Origin: an uncultured Veillonella sp.
GTDB lineage: Bacteria > Bacillota > Negativicutes > Veillonellales > Veillonellaceae
DNA length: 5,421 bases
Direction: 5' to 3'
Assembly (NCBI RefSeq): GCF_934230905.1
Contig: NZ_CAKQFJ010000052.1
Coordinates: forward strand, 1 to 5,421
The position numbers and the translations under genes are program-made. Below the pieces are notes generated by a model. That model made no database searches. It saw nothing but the letters and a program-made list of their open reading frames with translations, and was not told the origin of the DNA. How positions within the stretch are numbered: the stretch's first letter is position 1; every line of letters begins with the position of its first letter. This document shows positions 1 through 5,418 of the stretch, piece after piece.

Positions 1-19
1 TAAAGCTATATTTTGCCAT
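1..19 (-). CDS. Start of a gene running off the left edge, possibly IS3-family transposase OrfA
   Basis: Only six codons are visible (MAKYSF), beginning with ATG at 19-17 on the minus strand. A perfect AAGGAGG ribosome binding site lies at 37-31, with an 11-base spacer that is rather long but workable. MAKYSF followed by EFK-like residues is a common opening of the helix-turn-helix OrfA protein of IS150-like elements, which binds the IS ends and is joined to OrfB by a programmed frameshift. The inference rests on a very short sequence plus the IS-like context just upstream. The rest of the gene is outside the window, so intactness cannot be judged. Confidence 0.45.
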
Positions 20-24
20 AGAAA

Positions 25-75
25 AACCGACCTCCTTAACGTTAAGATTTTTGGTCTAACATTAAGGGGTCGGTT
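25..75 (-). promoter_or_regulatory. Long imperfect hairpin that buries a ribosome binding site; possible terminator
   Basis: On the plus strand AACCGACC (25-32) and CCTTAA (34-39) pair with GGTCGGTT (68-75) and TTAAGG (62-67), leaving T33 as a bulge. After a C40/A61 mismatch, GTTA (41-44) pairs with TAAC (57-60) and GA (46-47) with TC (55-56), with A45 bulged and a 7-base loop at 48-54. In minus-strand RNA the AAGGAGG site at 37-31 lies in the 3' arm, so a transcript entering from ackA would hide it. The arm ends in five U (26-22), so the same structure could terminate ackA transcripts. The hairpin is seen directly; its role is inferred. Confidence 0.7.
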
Positions 76-153
76 CATACCTAAGATATAAGTGGGGTTT
101 TAATATTATAGAGTAAACAACCAATAAAAGAACACGTCTTCTACATAGTTATA

Positions 154-1359
154 CTATTTTTTTAAAGAGCTAGTAATGCGTTGAGTATCACGAGCAATCA
201 TAATTTCTTCGTTAGTAGGAATTACAAAGATTTTTACTTTAGAGCCTTCAGCACTAATTTCTTGTTCTTTACCACGAATATTATTACGTTCTGCATCAAT
301 ACGAGTACCTAAATATTCCAAACCATTACAGATAGCATCACGGTTTCCAATACCATTTTCACCAATACCAGCTGTGAATACGATTGCATCAACACCACCC
401 ATAACAGCAGCAAAAGCACCGATTACACGACGAACTTTGTAATGGAACATATTAAGAGCCAATTGAGCGCGTTTATTACCAGCTGTTGCTGCTTCTTCAA
501 TTACGCGGAAGTCATTGGATACACCAGAAATACCCAACACGCCGGATTCTTTATTCATAATACGGTCAACTTCTTCATAAGACATGCCTGTCTTATCCAT
601 CAAGAATGGAACGATAGCAGGGTCAATATCACCAGTACGTGTACCCATAATCAAGCCAGATAAAGGGGTGAAGCCCATTGTAGTATCGATAGAACGGCCA
701 CCTTTAATAGCTGCAAGAGAAGAACCATTACCCAAGTGACATGTAATAATACGAAGGTCAGACATATGTTTACCCATCAATTCAGCACAACGTTGTGCTA
801 CATATTTATGGGATGTACCATGGAAACCATAACGACGGATACCATAGTCTTCATAATAAGAATAAGGAAGCGCATACATGTAAGCTTCTTTAGGCATTGT
901 TTGATGGAATGCAGTATCAAATACAGCAACTTGTGGTACGTTCGGCATAATAGCTTGACAAGCTTCGATACCTTGAATATTTGGTGGGTTATGCAATGGA
1001 GCAAGAGATGCACATTCTTCCAAAGCATCCATAACTGCAGGTGTAATCAATACGGAATCAGCAAATTTTTCACCACCATGTACTACACGGTGACCAACTG
1101 CATCAATTTCATCCATGGATTTAATAACACCAAACTCAGCATCAACTAAGATGTCAAGCAAGATGCGTAAAGCTTCTTTATGATTCAAAATTGGTTCAAC
1201 GCGTTCTAATTTATCTGCGTTTGGGCGTTTATGAGTGAAGATAGCATCTTGATCACCAATTTTTTCAAATAAACCTTTCGCCAATTCAGTTTCAGTTGTC
1301 ATATCAAGTAATTGATACTTCAAGGAAGAACTACCGCAGTTAACTACTAATACGTTCAT
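154..1359 (-). CDS. ackA: Acetate kinase
   Basis: The 401-residue cytoplasmic enzyme interconverts acetyl phosphate + ADP and acetate + ATP; in acetate-producing fermenters this is the substrate-level ATP step after phosphotransacetylase. The acetokinase/ASKHA fold is complete: NCGSSSLK (7-14), RVVHGG (91-96), FDTAFHQ (147-153), RYGFHGTSH (176-184), HLGNGSS (208-214), TPLSGLIMGTRTGD (231-244) and GIGENG (331-336). Residues known to be catalytic or substrate-binding in the Methanosarcina enzyme are all present at the same numbers: N7, S10, S12, R91, D148, H180, R241 and E384. The length is typical. The ATG at 1359 has an AAAGAGGG binding site (1374-1367) within the last codons of the lipoprotein gene, whose stop is 3 bases away, so the two are probably coupled. 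The Arg codons I decoded are CGT or CGC, suggesting high expression. The stop is TAG. No pta is present nearby. Confidence 0.98.
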   Translation of the reverse strand: MNVLVVNCGSSSLKYQLLDMTTETELAKGLFEKIGDQDAIFTHKRPNADKLERVEPILNHKEALRILLDILVDAEFGVIKSMDEIDAVGHRVVHGGEKFADSVLITPAVMDALEECASLAPLHNPPNIQGIEACQAIMPNVPQVAVFDTAFHQTMPKEAYMYALPYSYYEDYGIRRYGFHGTSHKYVAQRCAELMGKHMSDLRIITCHLGNGSSLAAIKGGRSIDTTMGFTPLSGLIMGTRTGDIDPAIVPFLMDKTGMSYEEVDRIMNKESGVLGISGVSNDFRVIEEAATAGNKRAQLALNMFHYKVRRVIGAFAAVMGGVDAIVFTAGIGENGIGNRDAICNGLEYLGTRIDAERNNIRGKEQEISAEGSKVKIFVIPTNEEIMIARDTQRITSSLKK

Positions 1360-1362
1360 TGA

Positions 1363-1926
1363 TTAACCCTCTTTCTTTTGCGTAACGTAAATCTTATCTT
1401 TAATTTGTTTGCTGATATCAGCCCCTATTTGATCATCCGTAGGATATCTATAGGTTATATTCCACAACACGCCTTTATCCATAAAGACATATTGAGAAAA
1501 ACTAGTTTTAATTTTGTTAACGTAAAAATCACCAGTTATAAGTTGTGCTTGTACACCATTTAAATCGATAGACTCCACATTAACAGTAGCACCTAATTTT
1601 GCATATTCAGATTTCTTTTGATTCACAAATTGTGCAACCGTTGGCAAAGCTTTATTAGAAGCCGGTTGACGAGCCTCTACAGAAATCAACATATGTTGGC
1701 TTAGACTTCCATATGCATCCATAGGATATCCATCGACACTCGTTGTTTCAGATGTCTTCCCCATTTCATATGGCAACGCTACAGTCACTTCCGACTGTCC
1801 GGAACGAATGACTTGATTACCAAAGCTATATATATCCATCACATTATCAGAACCACATCCAGCTAATGCTAATAGGGATGTACCTAACACAATGGTTTGT
1901 AGCGCTCGTTTCCACTGTACCTTCAT
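1363..1926 (-). CDS. Putative lipoprotein of unknown function
   Basis: This 187-residue protein starts with MKVQWKR, followed by a hydrophobic stretch (8-22) and the lipobox L21-A22-G23-C24, a classic signal peptidase II site. The mature part would be about 164 residues attached to a membrane through C24. Gly at +2, not Asp, would favour the outer membrane if this is a diderm that follows the E. coli sorting rule. The soluble part has beta-rich stretches (46-52, 79-85, 113-136, 143-161) ending in WNITYRYP; this loosely recalls PsbP/DcrB-like small lipoproteins, but I cannot assign a family. I chose ATG at 1926, with GAGGTGAT at 1937-1930, over the in-frame TTG at 1929, which lies too close to that site. 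It is the first gene of the operon and precedes ackA by 3 bases; why they are joined is unclear. Confidence 0.85.
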   Translation of the reverse strand: MKVQWKRALQTIVLGTSLLALAGCGSDNVMDIYSFGNQVIRSGQSEVTVALPYEMGKTSETTSVDGYPMDAYGSLSQHMLISVEARQPASNKALPTVAQFVNQKKSEYAKLGATVNVESIDLNGVQAQLITGDFYVNKIKTSFSQYVFMDKGVLWNITYRYPTDDQIGADISKQIKDKIYVTQKKEG

Positions 1927-1961
1927 CAAATCACCTCACGTCAAATCAGAATTCACAGATA

Positions 1962-1970
1962 ATTATACCA
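1962..1970 (-). promoter_or_regulatory. Extended -10 promoter for the lipoprotein-ackA operon
   Basis: On the minus strand the sequence TGGTATAAT (1970-1962) is a perfect -10 hexamer (1967-1962) with the TGn extension. At 16-18 bases upstream there is no good -35 match (for example TAGAAT at 1990-1985), which is usual for extended -10 promoters. A start near 1955 would give a leader of about 28 bases before the ATG at 1926, just enough for the ribosome binding site. The position is inferred from consensus only. Confidence 0.6.
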
Positions 1971-2024
1971 TTACAGCGTCTACCATTCTAGTACTTTCAT
2001 AAGAATTTATATAATTCTCCACAA

Positions 2025-2040
2025 GAAACTGAAAAGTTTC
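2025..2040. repeat. Small inverted repeat in the divergent promoter region
   Basis: GAAACT (2025-2030) and AGTTTC (2035-2040) are perfect complements around a GAAA loop. A second inverted repeat, AGAATT (2002-2007) and AATTCT (2013-2018), lies just to its left. Both sit between the two divergent promoters, so they could be operator sites or weak RNA hairpins. No T-run follows on the plus strand, so the first is not a convincing terminator. In an AT-rich spacer such short repeats may be chance. Confidence 0.3.
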
Positions 2041-2099
2041 ATGTGACTAAAGCGCACCCATTGAAAAAGAATCTATTCTATAAATTTCATTATATAGTA

Positions 2100-2105
2100 T
2101 ATAAT
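2100..2105 (+). promoter_or_regulatory. Candidate -10 box for tmcAL
   Basis: A perfect TATAAT lies 31 bases before the ATG at 2137, giving a start near 2112 and a leader of about 25 bases. No clear -35 is found at 16-18 bases upstream. TTGAAA at 2061-2066 is a good hexamer but is 33 bases away from this box and 12 bases from TATAAA (2079-2084), so it fits neither. The surrounding region is nearly pure A/T, so other TATA-like hexamers compete. Confidence 0.45.
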
Positions 2106-2136
2106 AATAGAAATATTACTTATGAAAGGACTCACA

Positions 2137-3351
2137 ATGAAAGCCATCGGAATTATCTGCGAATACAATCCCTTCCACAATGGTCATGCGCACCAACTAC
2201 ATACATTAAGTGTCTCTTATCCTGATACATTACGCATCGCCATTATGAGTGGTTCCTTTGTACAACGGGGTGAACCTGCCTATTTCACTAAGTTTGACCG
2301 TGCCCGTTGGGCTATTTATGGCGGCGCCGATATTGTCATCGAACTACCTACAATCTATTCATTAGGTAGTGCAGAACTCTTTTGTACAGGTGCTATTCGC
2401 CTTATGAAAGCACTTCATATCGATAGCATATCCTTTGGTTCCGAACTTGATAGCAATACTACCATATTATACAAAGCTGCTGAATTATTTAACACAAAGC
2501 AAGGGCAAGAAGCGATTCAATGCCACCTAAAAACAGGTCTCTCTTACGGCACCGCCCTCCGACAAGTGATTACTAAATATGTAGAAGGTGGTGAACGTAT
2601 CAACAATGCACCCAATGCATTACTAGGGCTTGAATATATTCGAGCAGCTCAGCAATATTTTAGTAATCTTACAATTATTCCTATTGCTAGACAATCATCT
2701 CATCATACTACTAGCCTTCCAATAAATCATAAAGAAGAATATCCTTCTGGCTCCGCTCTTCGAGATGCACTTATCCAAGGAGCTTCTATCGATTCCTATA
2801 TACCGCACATAATTCGAGAAGATATGTACCAAGTCATAAATGGTGGATCGTATGTTAATTATGAACGATACAACGATATATTACATGGTATTAATCGTTT
2901 ATTATCACCAGTAGAACTAAAACAGTATGCTGATTTTACAGAAGGTATAGAGTACCGTTGGCAGAAAGCCATGCAACAAACAAACTGGACTGCGGCACTT
3001 AATGAAATAAAAACAAAACGATATACATATGCTAGATTACGTCGTATGGCCGCATATACAGCTCTACAAATCACAAAAACAATACTACAAAAAGCACATC
3101 TACTAGGGCCTCAATATGCACGATTATTAGCATTTAATCAACATGGCCGTACGTGGTTAAAACACAACACCCCAAGCATACCACTAATACAAAAATGGTC
3201 TAAAGCGCCTACAATGGTTTCTACTTTAGGCCAACAACTTCTAGAACTTGATACAAAAGCTACCGATTTACAATCCTATACTTTTAAAGCACCTAATGTT
3301 CGTACAGGTCATGATGATTTTCGATATTCACCCCAATATATAGAAGTATAA
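2137..3351 (+). CDS. tmcAL: tRNA(Met) cytidine acetate ligase
   Basis: TmcAL (formerly YlbM, a 'nucleotidyltransferase') activates acetate with ATP to acetyl-AMP and acetylates C34 of elongator tRNA-Met to form ac4C, which helps AUG decoding accuracy. The 404-residue protein has the HIGH-type nucleotidyltransferase motif in GIICEYNPFHNGH (5-17), SGSFVQRGEPA (38-48), the FGSE turn (100-103), NAPNALLGLEY (157-167), IAR (183-185), an SGSALR segment (204-209) and KRYTYARLRR (294-303). Together these mark this family; the usual length is about 380-420. ATG at 2137 is chosen because AAAGGA at 2125-2130 is 6 bases away and family members start MKAxGIIxEYNPFHNGH; the in-frame ATG at 2122 overlaps that site. 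It is a single gene, divergent from the lipoprotein-ackA operon and convergent with pyrR. Arg codons include CGA and AGA, unlike ackA. Confidence 0.95.
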   Translation: MKAIGIICEYNPFHNGHAHQLHTLSVSYPDTLRIAIMSGSFVQRGEPAYFTKFDRARWAIYGGADIVIELPTIYSLGSAELFCTGAIRLMKALHIDSISFGSELDSNTTILYKAAELFNTKQGQEAIQCHLKTGLSYGTALRQVITKYVEGGERINNAPNALLGLEYIRAAQQYFSNLTIIPIARQSSHHTTSLPINHKEEYPSGSALRDALIQGASIDSYIPHIIREDMYQVINGGSYVNYERYNDILHGINRLLSPVELKQYADFTEGIEYRWQKAMQQTNWTAALNEIKTKRYTYARLRRMAAYTALQITKTILQKAHLLGPQYARLLAFNQHGRTWLKHNTPSIPLIQKWSKAPTMVSTLGQQLLELDTKATDLQSYTFKAPNVRTGHDDFRYSPQYIEV

Positions 3352-3362
3352 TATATCGAGAT

Positions 3363-3384
3363 TTATATAAGAATTCTTATATAA
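3363..3384. repeat. Perfect 22-base A/T-rich palindrome centred on an EcoRI site
   Basis: Eleven bases on each side of the centre (3373/3374) are exact complements, with GAATTC in the middle (3371-3376) and TTATATAA at both ends. It begins 11 bases after the tmcAL stop and ends 8 bases before the terminator. It has no loop and no adjoining T-run of its own, so it is not a standard terminator. It might add RNA structure at the tmcAL 3' end or be chance in an A/T-rich spacer. Confidence 0.5.
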
Positions 3385-3391
3385 TAAAACG

Positions 3392-3424
3392 AAAAAGACT
3401 CGGCATATATATGTCGAGTCTTTT
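3392..3424. terminator. Bidirectional rho-independent terminator between tmcAL and pyrR
   Basis: GACTCGGCA (3397-3405) pairs with TGTCGAGTC (3412-3420), with one G-U wobble and a TATATA loop. AAAAA (3392-3396) precedes it and TTTT (3421-3424) follows, so either strand gives a stem with a U-run. It ends tmcAL from the left (stop at 3351) and the lspA-rluD-pyrR operon from the right (pyrR stop at 3460). Confidence 0.9.
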
Positions 3425-3459
3425 CATATAAAATTGACATCTTATCTATAACCATTACA

Positions 3460-3981
3460 TTATTGTTCAATAGTTACACCATCACAAGCATCAACTTCTT
3501 TAACCTGTACACGCACTTTTTCAAGATGAGAAGTAGGAATATTTTTTCCTACATAATCGGCACGTATAGGCAGTTCTCGATGACCACGATCCACCAATAC
3601 GGCTAATTGAATCGATTTAGGGCGACCAGATGTCATTAATGCATTTAACGCAGCACGAATAGTTCTCCCAGTATAAAGCACATCATCTACTAAAATTATA
3701 GTTTTGCCTGTTGTATCAATAGAACAAGGAGCGCCTTCCTTTGGTCGTGTATCTCTATCATCACGATACATTGCTACATTCAAAGGTTCACATGCAATAT
3801 GCAAACCTTCAATAGCCTCAATTTCACTTTGTAGTCGTCTTGCTAGCATAATACCACGTCGCTCAATACCAACAATGACTGCATTAGAAAGACCTTTATT
3901 TCGTTCTAAAATTTCATGACCAATACGTCTGATAGCACGTTTAATTGCATCTCCATCCATTAAAATACGCTTTGTTTCCAT
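3460..3981 (-). CDS. pyrR: PyrR: pyrimidine operon RNA-binding attenuator / uracil phosphoribosyltransferase
   Basis: PyrR binds UMP/UTP and attaches to leader RNA of pyr operons to favour termination; it also has uracil phosphoribosyltransferase activity with PRPP. The 173-residue protein is full length (family about 180). The type I phosphoribosyltransferase PRPP loop is IILVDDVLYTGRT (95-107), and the family segments AIKRAIRRIGHEILERNKG (12-30), VGIERRG (37-43) and DRGHRELPIRADYVGKNIPTS (131-151) are clear. I start at ATG 3981, where PyrR homologues begin (METKRILMD), with TAAGGA at 3994-3989. The in-frame extension to 4128 only re-reads rluD sequence. The rluD stop TAA is part of that binding site and the gap is 10 bases, so translation is probably coupled. 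It is the last gene before a terminator; no pyr gene or PyrR-dependent leader is visible here. Confidence 0.96.
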   Translation of the reverse strand: METKRILMDGDAIKRAIRRIGHEILERNKGLSNAVIVGIERRGIMLARRLQSEIEAIEGLHIACEPLNVAMYRDDRDTRPKEGAPCSIDTTGKTIILVDDVLYTGRTIRAALNALMTSGRPKSIQLAVLVDRGHRELPIRADYVGKNIPTSHLEKVRVQVKEVDACDGVTIEQ

Positions 3982-3991
3982 AGTAAAATCC

Positions 3992-4909
3992 TTATCTACG
4001 CTCTCTATACTCTTTAGCAAAAGCGATACAATTTTGAAAATCCTCTGGTACAGGAGCCTCAAAATGCATATGATTACCTGTAATGGGATGTACAATGTCC
4101 AATGTATGAGAATGAAGGGCTTGCCCATCTATAGGAAAATCCATACGGCGATAACCATAAAATGGATCATTAACTACAGGATGACCAATATGAGCAAAAT
4201 GAACACGGATTTGATGAGTACGCCCCGTTTCTAAAACACATTCTACTAATGTTTGATATCCATAACGTTCCAATACTTTAAAATGAGTAATAGCCTCCTT
4301 ACTATTTTCAAAAACAACGGCCATTTTCATCCGATCTTTTGGATGTCTACCAATAGGAGCTTTTATAATCCCCTTTTCCTCCACTATATTACCTTGAACA
4401 AGCGCTAAATAAGTTCTTTTAGCACTATGTGCTTTTACCTGTTCTGCTAAACCAATATGAGCAGTATCATTTTTAGCCGCCATCATGACACCCGATGTAT
4501 CCTTATCTAATCTGTGAACAATACCTGGGCGAATTTCACCATTAATACCAGATAAATCCTTACAATGGTAGAGCAATGCATTTACTAAAGTTCCTGTATA
4601 ATTTCCCACTGCCGGATGAACTACCATACCACGAGGTTTATTAATTATAATAATATCATGATCTTCATATAAATATTCTACAGGAATATTTTCAGGTAAT
4701 ATTTCTACAGATTCTGGTTCAGGAATTTCTACCAAAACACTGCTATTGGCATTAAGTCGTAAATTAGCCTTTCCAAGTTTACCATTTACCAATACATGTC
4801 CAGATTTAATAAGATTTTGAATATAGCTACGAGAACCTTCCATCTTGTCTGTGAGGAATACATCGAGACGTTTACCTTCTTGGTCCAAAGATACAATATA
4901 TTCGTTCAT
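3992..4909 (-). CDS. rluD: RluA/RluD-family 23S rRNA pseudouridine synthase
   Basis: The enzyme converts specific uridines in RNA to pseudouridine, in the RluD group at helix 69 of 23S rRNA; the exact target cannot be read from sequence, and RluD is the closest label by architecture. The 305-residue protein has an N-terminal S4 RNA-binding domain (about 12-60, with SRSYIQNLIKSGHVLVNGK at 26-44) and a catalytic domain with KPRGMVVHPA (91-100), HRLDKDTSG (132-140, catalytic Asp135), GRTHQIRVH (229-237) and the C-terminal QALHSHTL (263-270). Length and domains match the family (Bacillus YlyB is the operon equivalent). The ATG at 4909 directly abuts the lspA stop (TAAATG) and its GAGGAG site (4921-4916) is formed by lspA codons, so it depends on lspA translation. 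The stop TAA overlaps the pyrR binding site. Confidence 0.95.
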   Translation of the reverse strand: MNEYIVSLDQEGKRLDVFLTDKMEGSRSYIQNLIKSGHVLVNGKLGKANLRLNANSSVLVEIPEPESVEILPENIPVEYLYEDHDIIIINKPRGMVVHPAVGNYTGTLVNALLYHCKDLSGINGEIRPGIVHRLDKDTSGVMMAAKNDTAHIGLAEQVKAHSAKRTYLALVQGNIVEEKGIIKAPIGRHPKDRMKMAVVFENSKEAITHFKVLERYGYQTLVECVLETGRTHQIRVHFAHIGHPVVNDPFYGYRRMDFPIDGQALHSHTLDIVHPITGNHMHFEAPVPEDFQNCIAFAKEYRERR

Positions 4910-5350
4910 TTATTTCTCCTCATGTTTTGATGTTAATAAATAGTATATAATACATACTACACCTATACATATACCTATATCTGCTATATTAAAAATAGGC
5001 CAAATTCTAAAATCAAAAAAATCCACTACACCATGTAATATATATCGGTCTATACCATTACCGATAGCCCCTGAAATTAACAAAGCACTCCCTACACGTA
5101 AAATCAACGGACCATTATTAACCTGCTTGCGATAAATACCGTATACAATAATTAGTACCAAAGCAACGGCTAAGAAAAACCACCGTTGATTCGTAAGCAT
5201 ACCAAAAGCAGCACCATGATTAATGATATAGGTAAAATGAAATACATTTTGAATAACTGGTAACGATTCGCCAAGAACAAAATGATTCATCACATAATAT
5301 TTTGAAACTTGATCAAATAGTAACCATATAATTGCAATTAAATAAAACAA
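4910..5350 (-). CDS. lspA: Lipoprotein signal peptidase (signal peptidase II)
   Basis: LspA is an inner-membrane aspartyl protease that removes the signal peptide of diacylglyceryl-modified prolipoproteins before the lipobox cysteine. The 146-residue protein has four hydrophobic segments (about 2-20, 58-74, 83-99 and 117-140) and the family motifs DQVSK (13-17), NHGAAFG (44-50), SGAIGNGIDR (93-102, catalytic Asp101) and FNIADI (120-125, catalytic Asp124). It starts with TTG at 5350: AAGGGAG (5363-5357) is 6 bases upstream, no ATG or GTG lies in frame before a stop, and the N-terminus then begins at the expected place. The lspA-rluD-pyrR order matches that of Bacillus. It is the first gene of the operon. 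The lipoprotein gene at 1363-1926 is a likely substrate. Confidence 0.96.
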   Translation of the reverse strand: MFYLIAIIWLLFDQVSKYYVMNHFVLGESLPVIQNVFHFTYIINHGAAFGMLTNQRWFFLAVALVLIIVYGIYRKQVNNGPLILRVGSALLISGAIGNGIDRYILHGVVDFFDFRIWPIFNIADIGICIGVVCIIYYLLTSKHEEK

Positions 5351-5356
5351 GATTAA

Positions 5357-5363
5357 CTCCCTT
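5357..5363 (-). promoter_or_regulatory. Ribosome binding site of lspA (decides the TTG start)
   Basis: AAGGGAG on the minus strand lies 6 bases before the TTG at 5350. The reading frame upstream of the TTG has only ATC, TTA, GAG, AGG, AAA and other non-start codons before an in-frame TAG, so TTG is the only sensible start. Confidence 0.75.
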
Positions 5364-5389
5364 TTTATAATATATATCTTAATAGTCCT

Positions 5390-5418
5390 ATTATACTAAG
5401 TTACATCATTTTAGGCAA
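5390..5418 (-). promoter_or_regulatory. Sigma-A-type promoter of the lspA-rluD-pyrR operon
   Basis: On the minus strand TTGCCT (5418-5413, 4 of 6 to the -35 consensus) and a perfect TATAAT (5395-5390) are separated by 17 bases. A start near 5383 gives a leader of about 33 bases to the TTG at 5350, too short for a PyrR-type attenuator. The promoter is close to the window edge, so further upstream elements may exist. Confidence 0.65.

Larger units (their letters stand above)
1..77 (-). mobile_element. Partial insertion sequence end, probably IS3 family (IS150-like group)
   Basis: Read on the minus strand, this stretch begins with TGAACCGACCCC at 77, continues through a long imperfect hairpin, and reaches a ribosome binding site and an ATG at 19 that opens MAKYSF before the window ends. 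A terminal 5'-TG, an inner repeat of the GTTAGAC..TCTTAAC kind and an OrfA start like MAKYSF resemble the left ends of IS150-group elements as I remember them. This is pattern memory, not a database match. If the end is at 77, the target duplication would begin at 78 (TAC or TACC), with its partner outside the window. The alternative is that the hairpin is simply the ackA terminator and the short reading frame is chance. Confidence 0.55.

Noticed and set aside
132..145. AGAA/TTCT inverted repeat as an ackA terminator
   Set aside because: Only four base pairs with a mismatched inner pair and a broken U-run; too weak.
145..163. ATAGT-TAT-ACTAT hairpin followed by seven T at the ackA stop
   Set aside because: The T-run is on the plus strand, where nothing is being transcribed towards it; on the ackA strand it is an A-run before a 5-base-pair stem, so it is not an ackA terminator.
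442..1149. Open frames on the plus strand across ackA (73 and 137 residues), and one in another minus-strand frame
   Set aside because: They are antisense or off-frame shadows of ackA, rich in Cys, His and Thr in unlikely order, without domains or ribosome binding sites.
1927..1929. TTG start one codon before the lipoprotein ATG
   Set aside because: ATG is the stronger codon and its spacing to GAGG (7 bases) is better than that of TTG (4 bases).
2061..2084. TTGAAA and TATAAA as a promoter for tmcAL
   Set aside because: The spacer is only 12 bases, too short for a sigma-A promoter.
2122..2136. Earlier ATG for tmcAL giving MKGLT before MKAIG
   Set aside because: The AAAGGA ribosome binding site lies within these codons, and TmcAL proteins begin at the MKAxGII position.
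2043..2225. Plus-strand open frame of 60 residues across the tmcAL start
   Set aside because: It overlaps tmcAL in another frame, lies over the promoter region and has no recognisable protein features.
3982..4128. N-terminal extension of the pyrR reading frame by 49 residues
   Set aside because: It overlaps rluD, has no family similarity, and the ATG at 3981 has its own ribosome binding site and matches the usual PyrR start.
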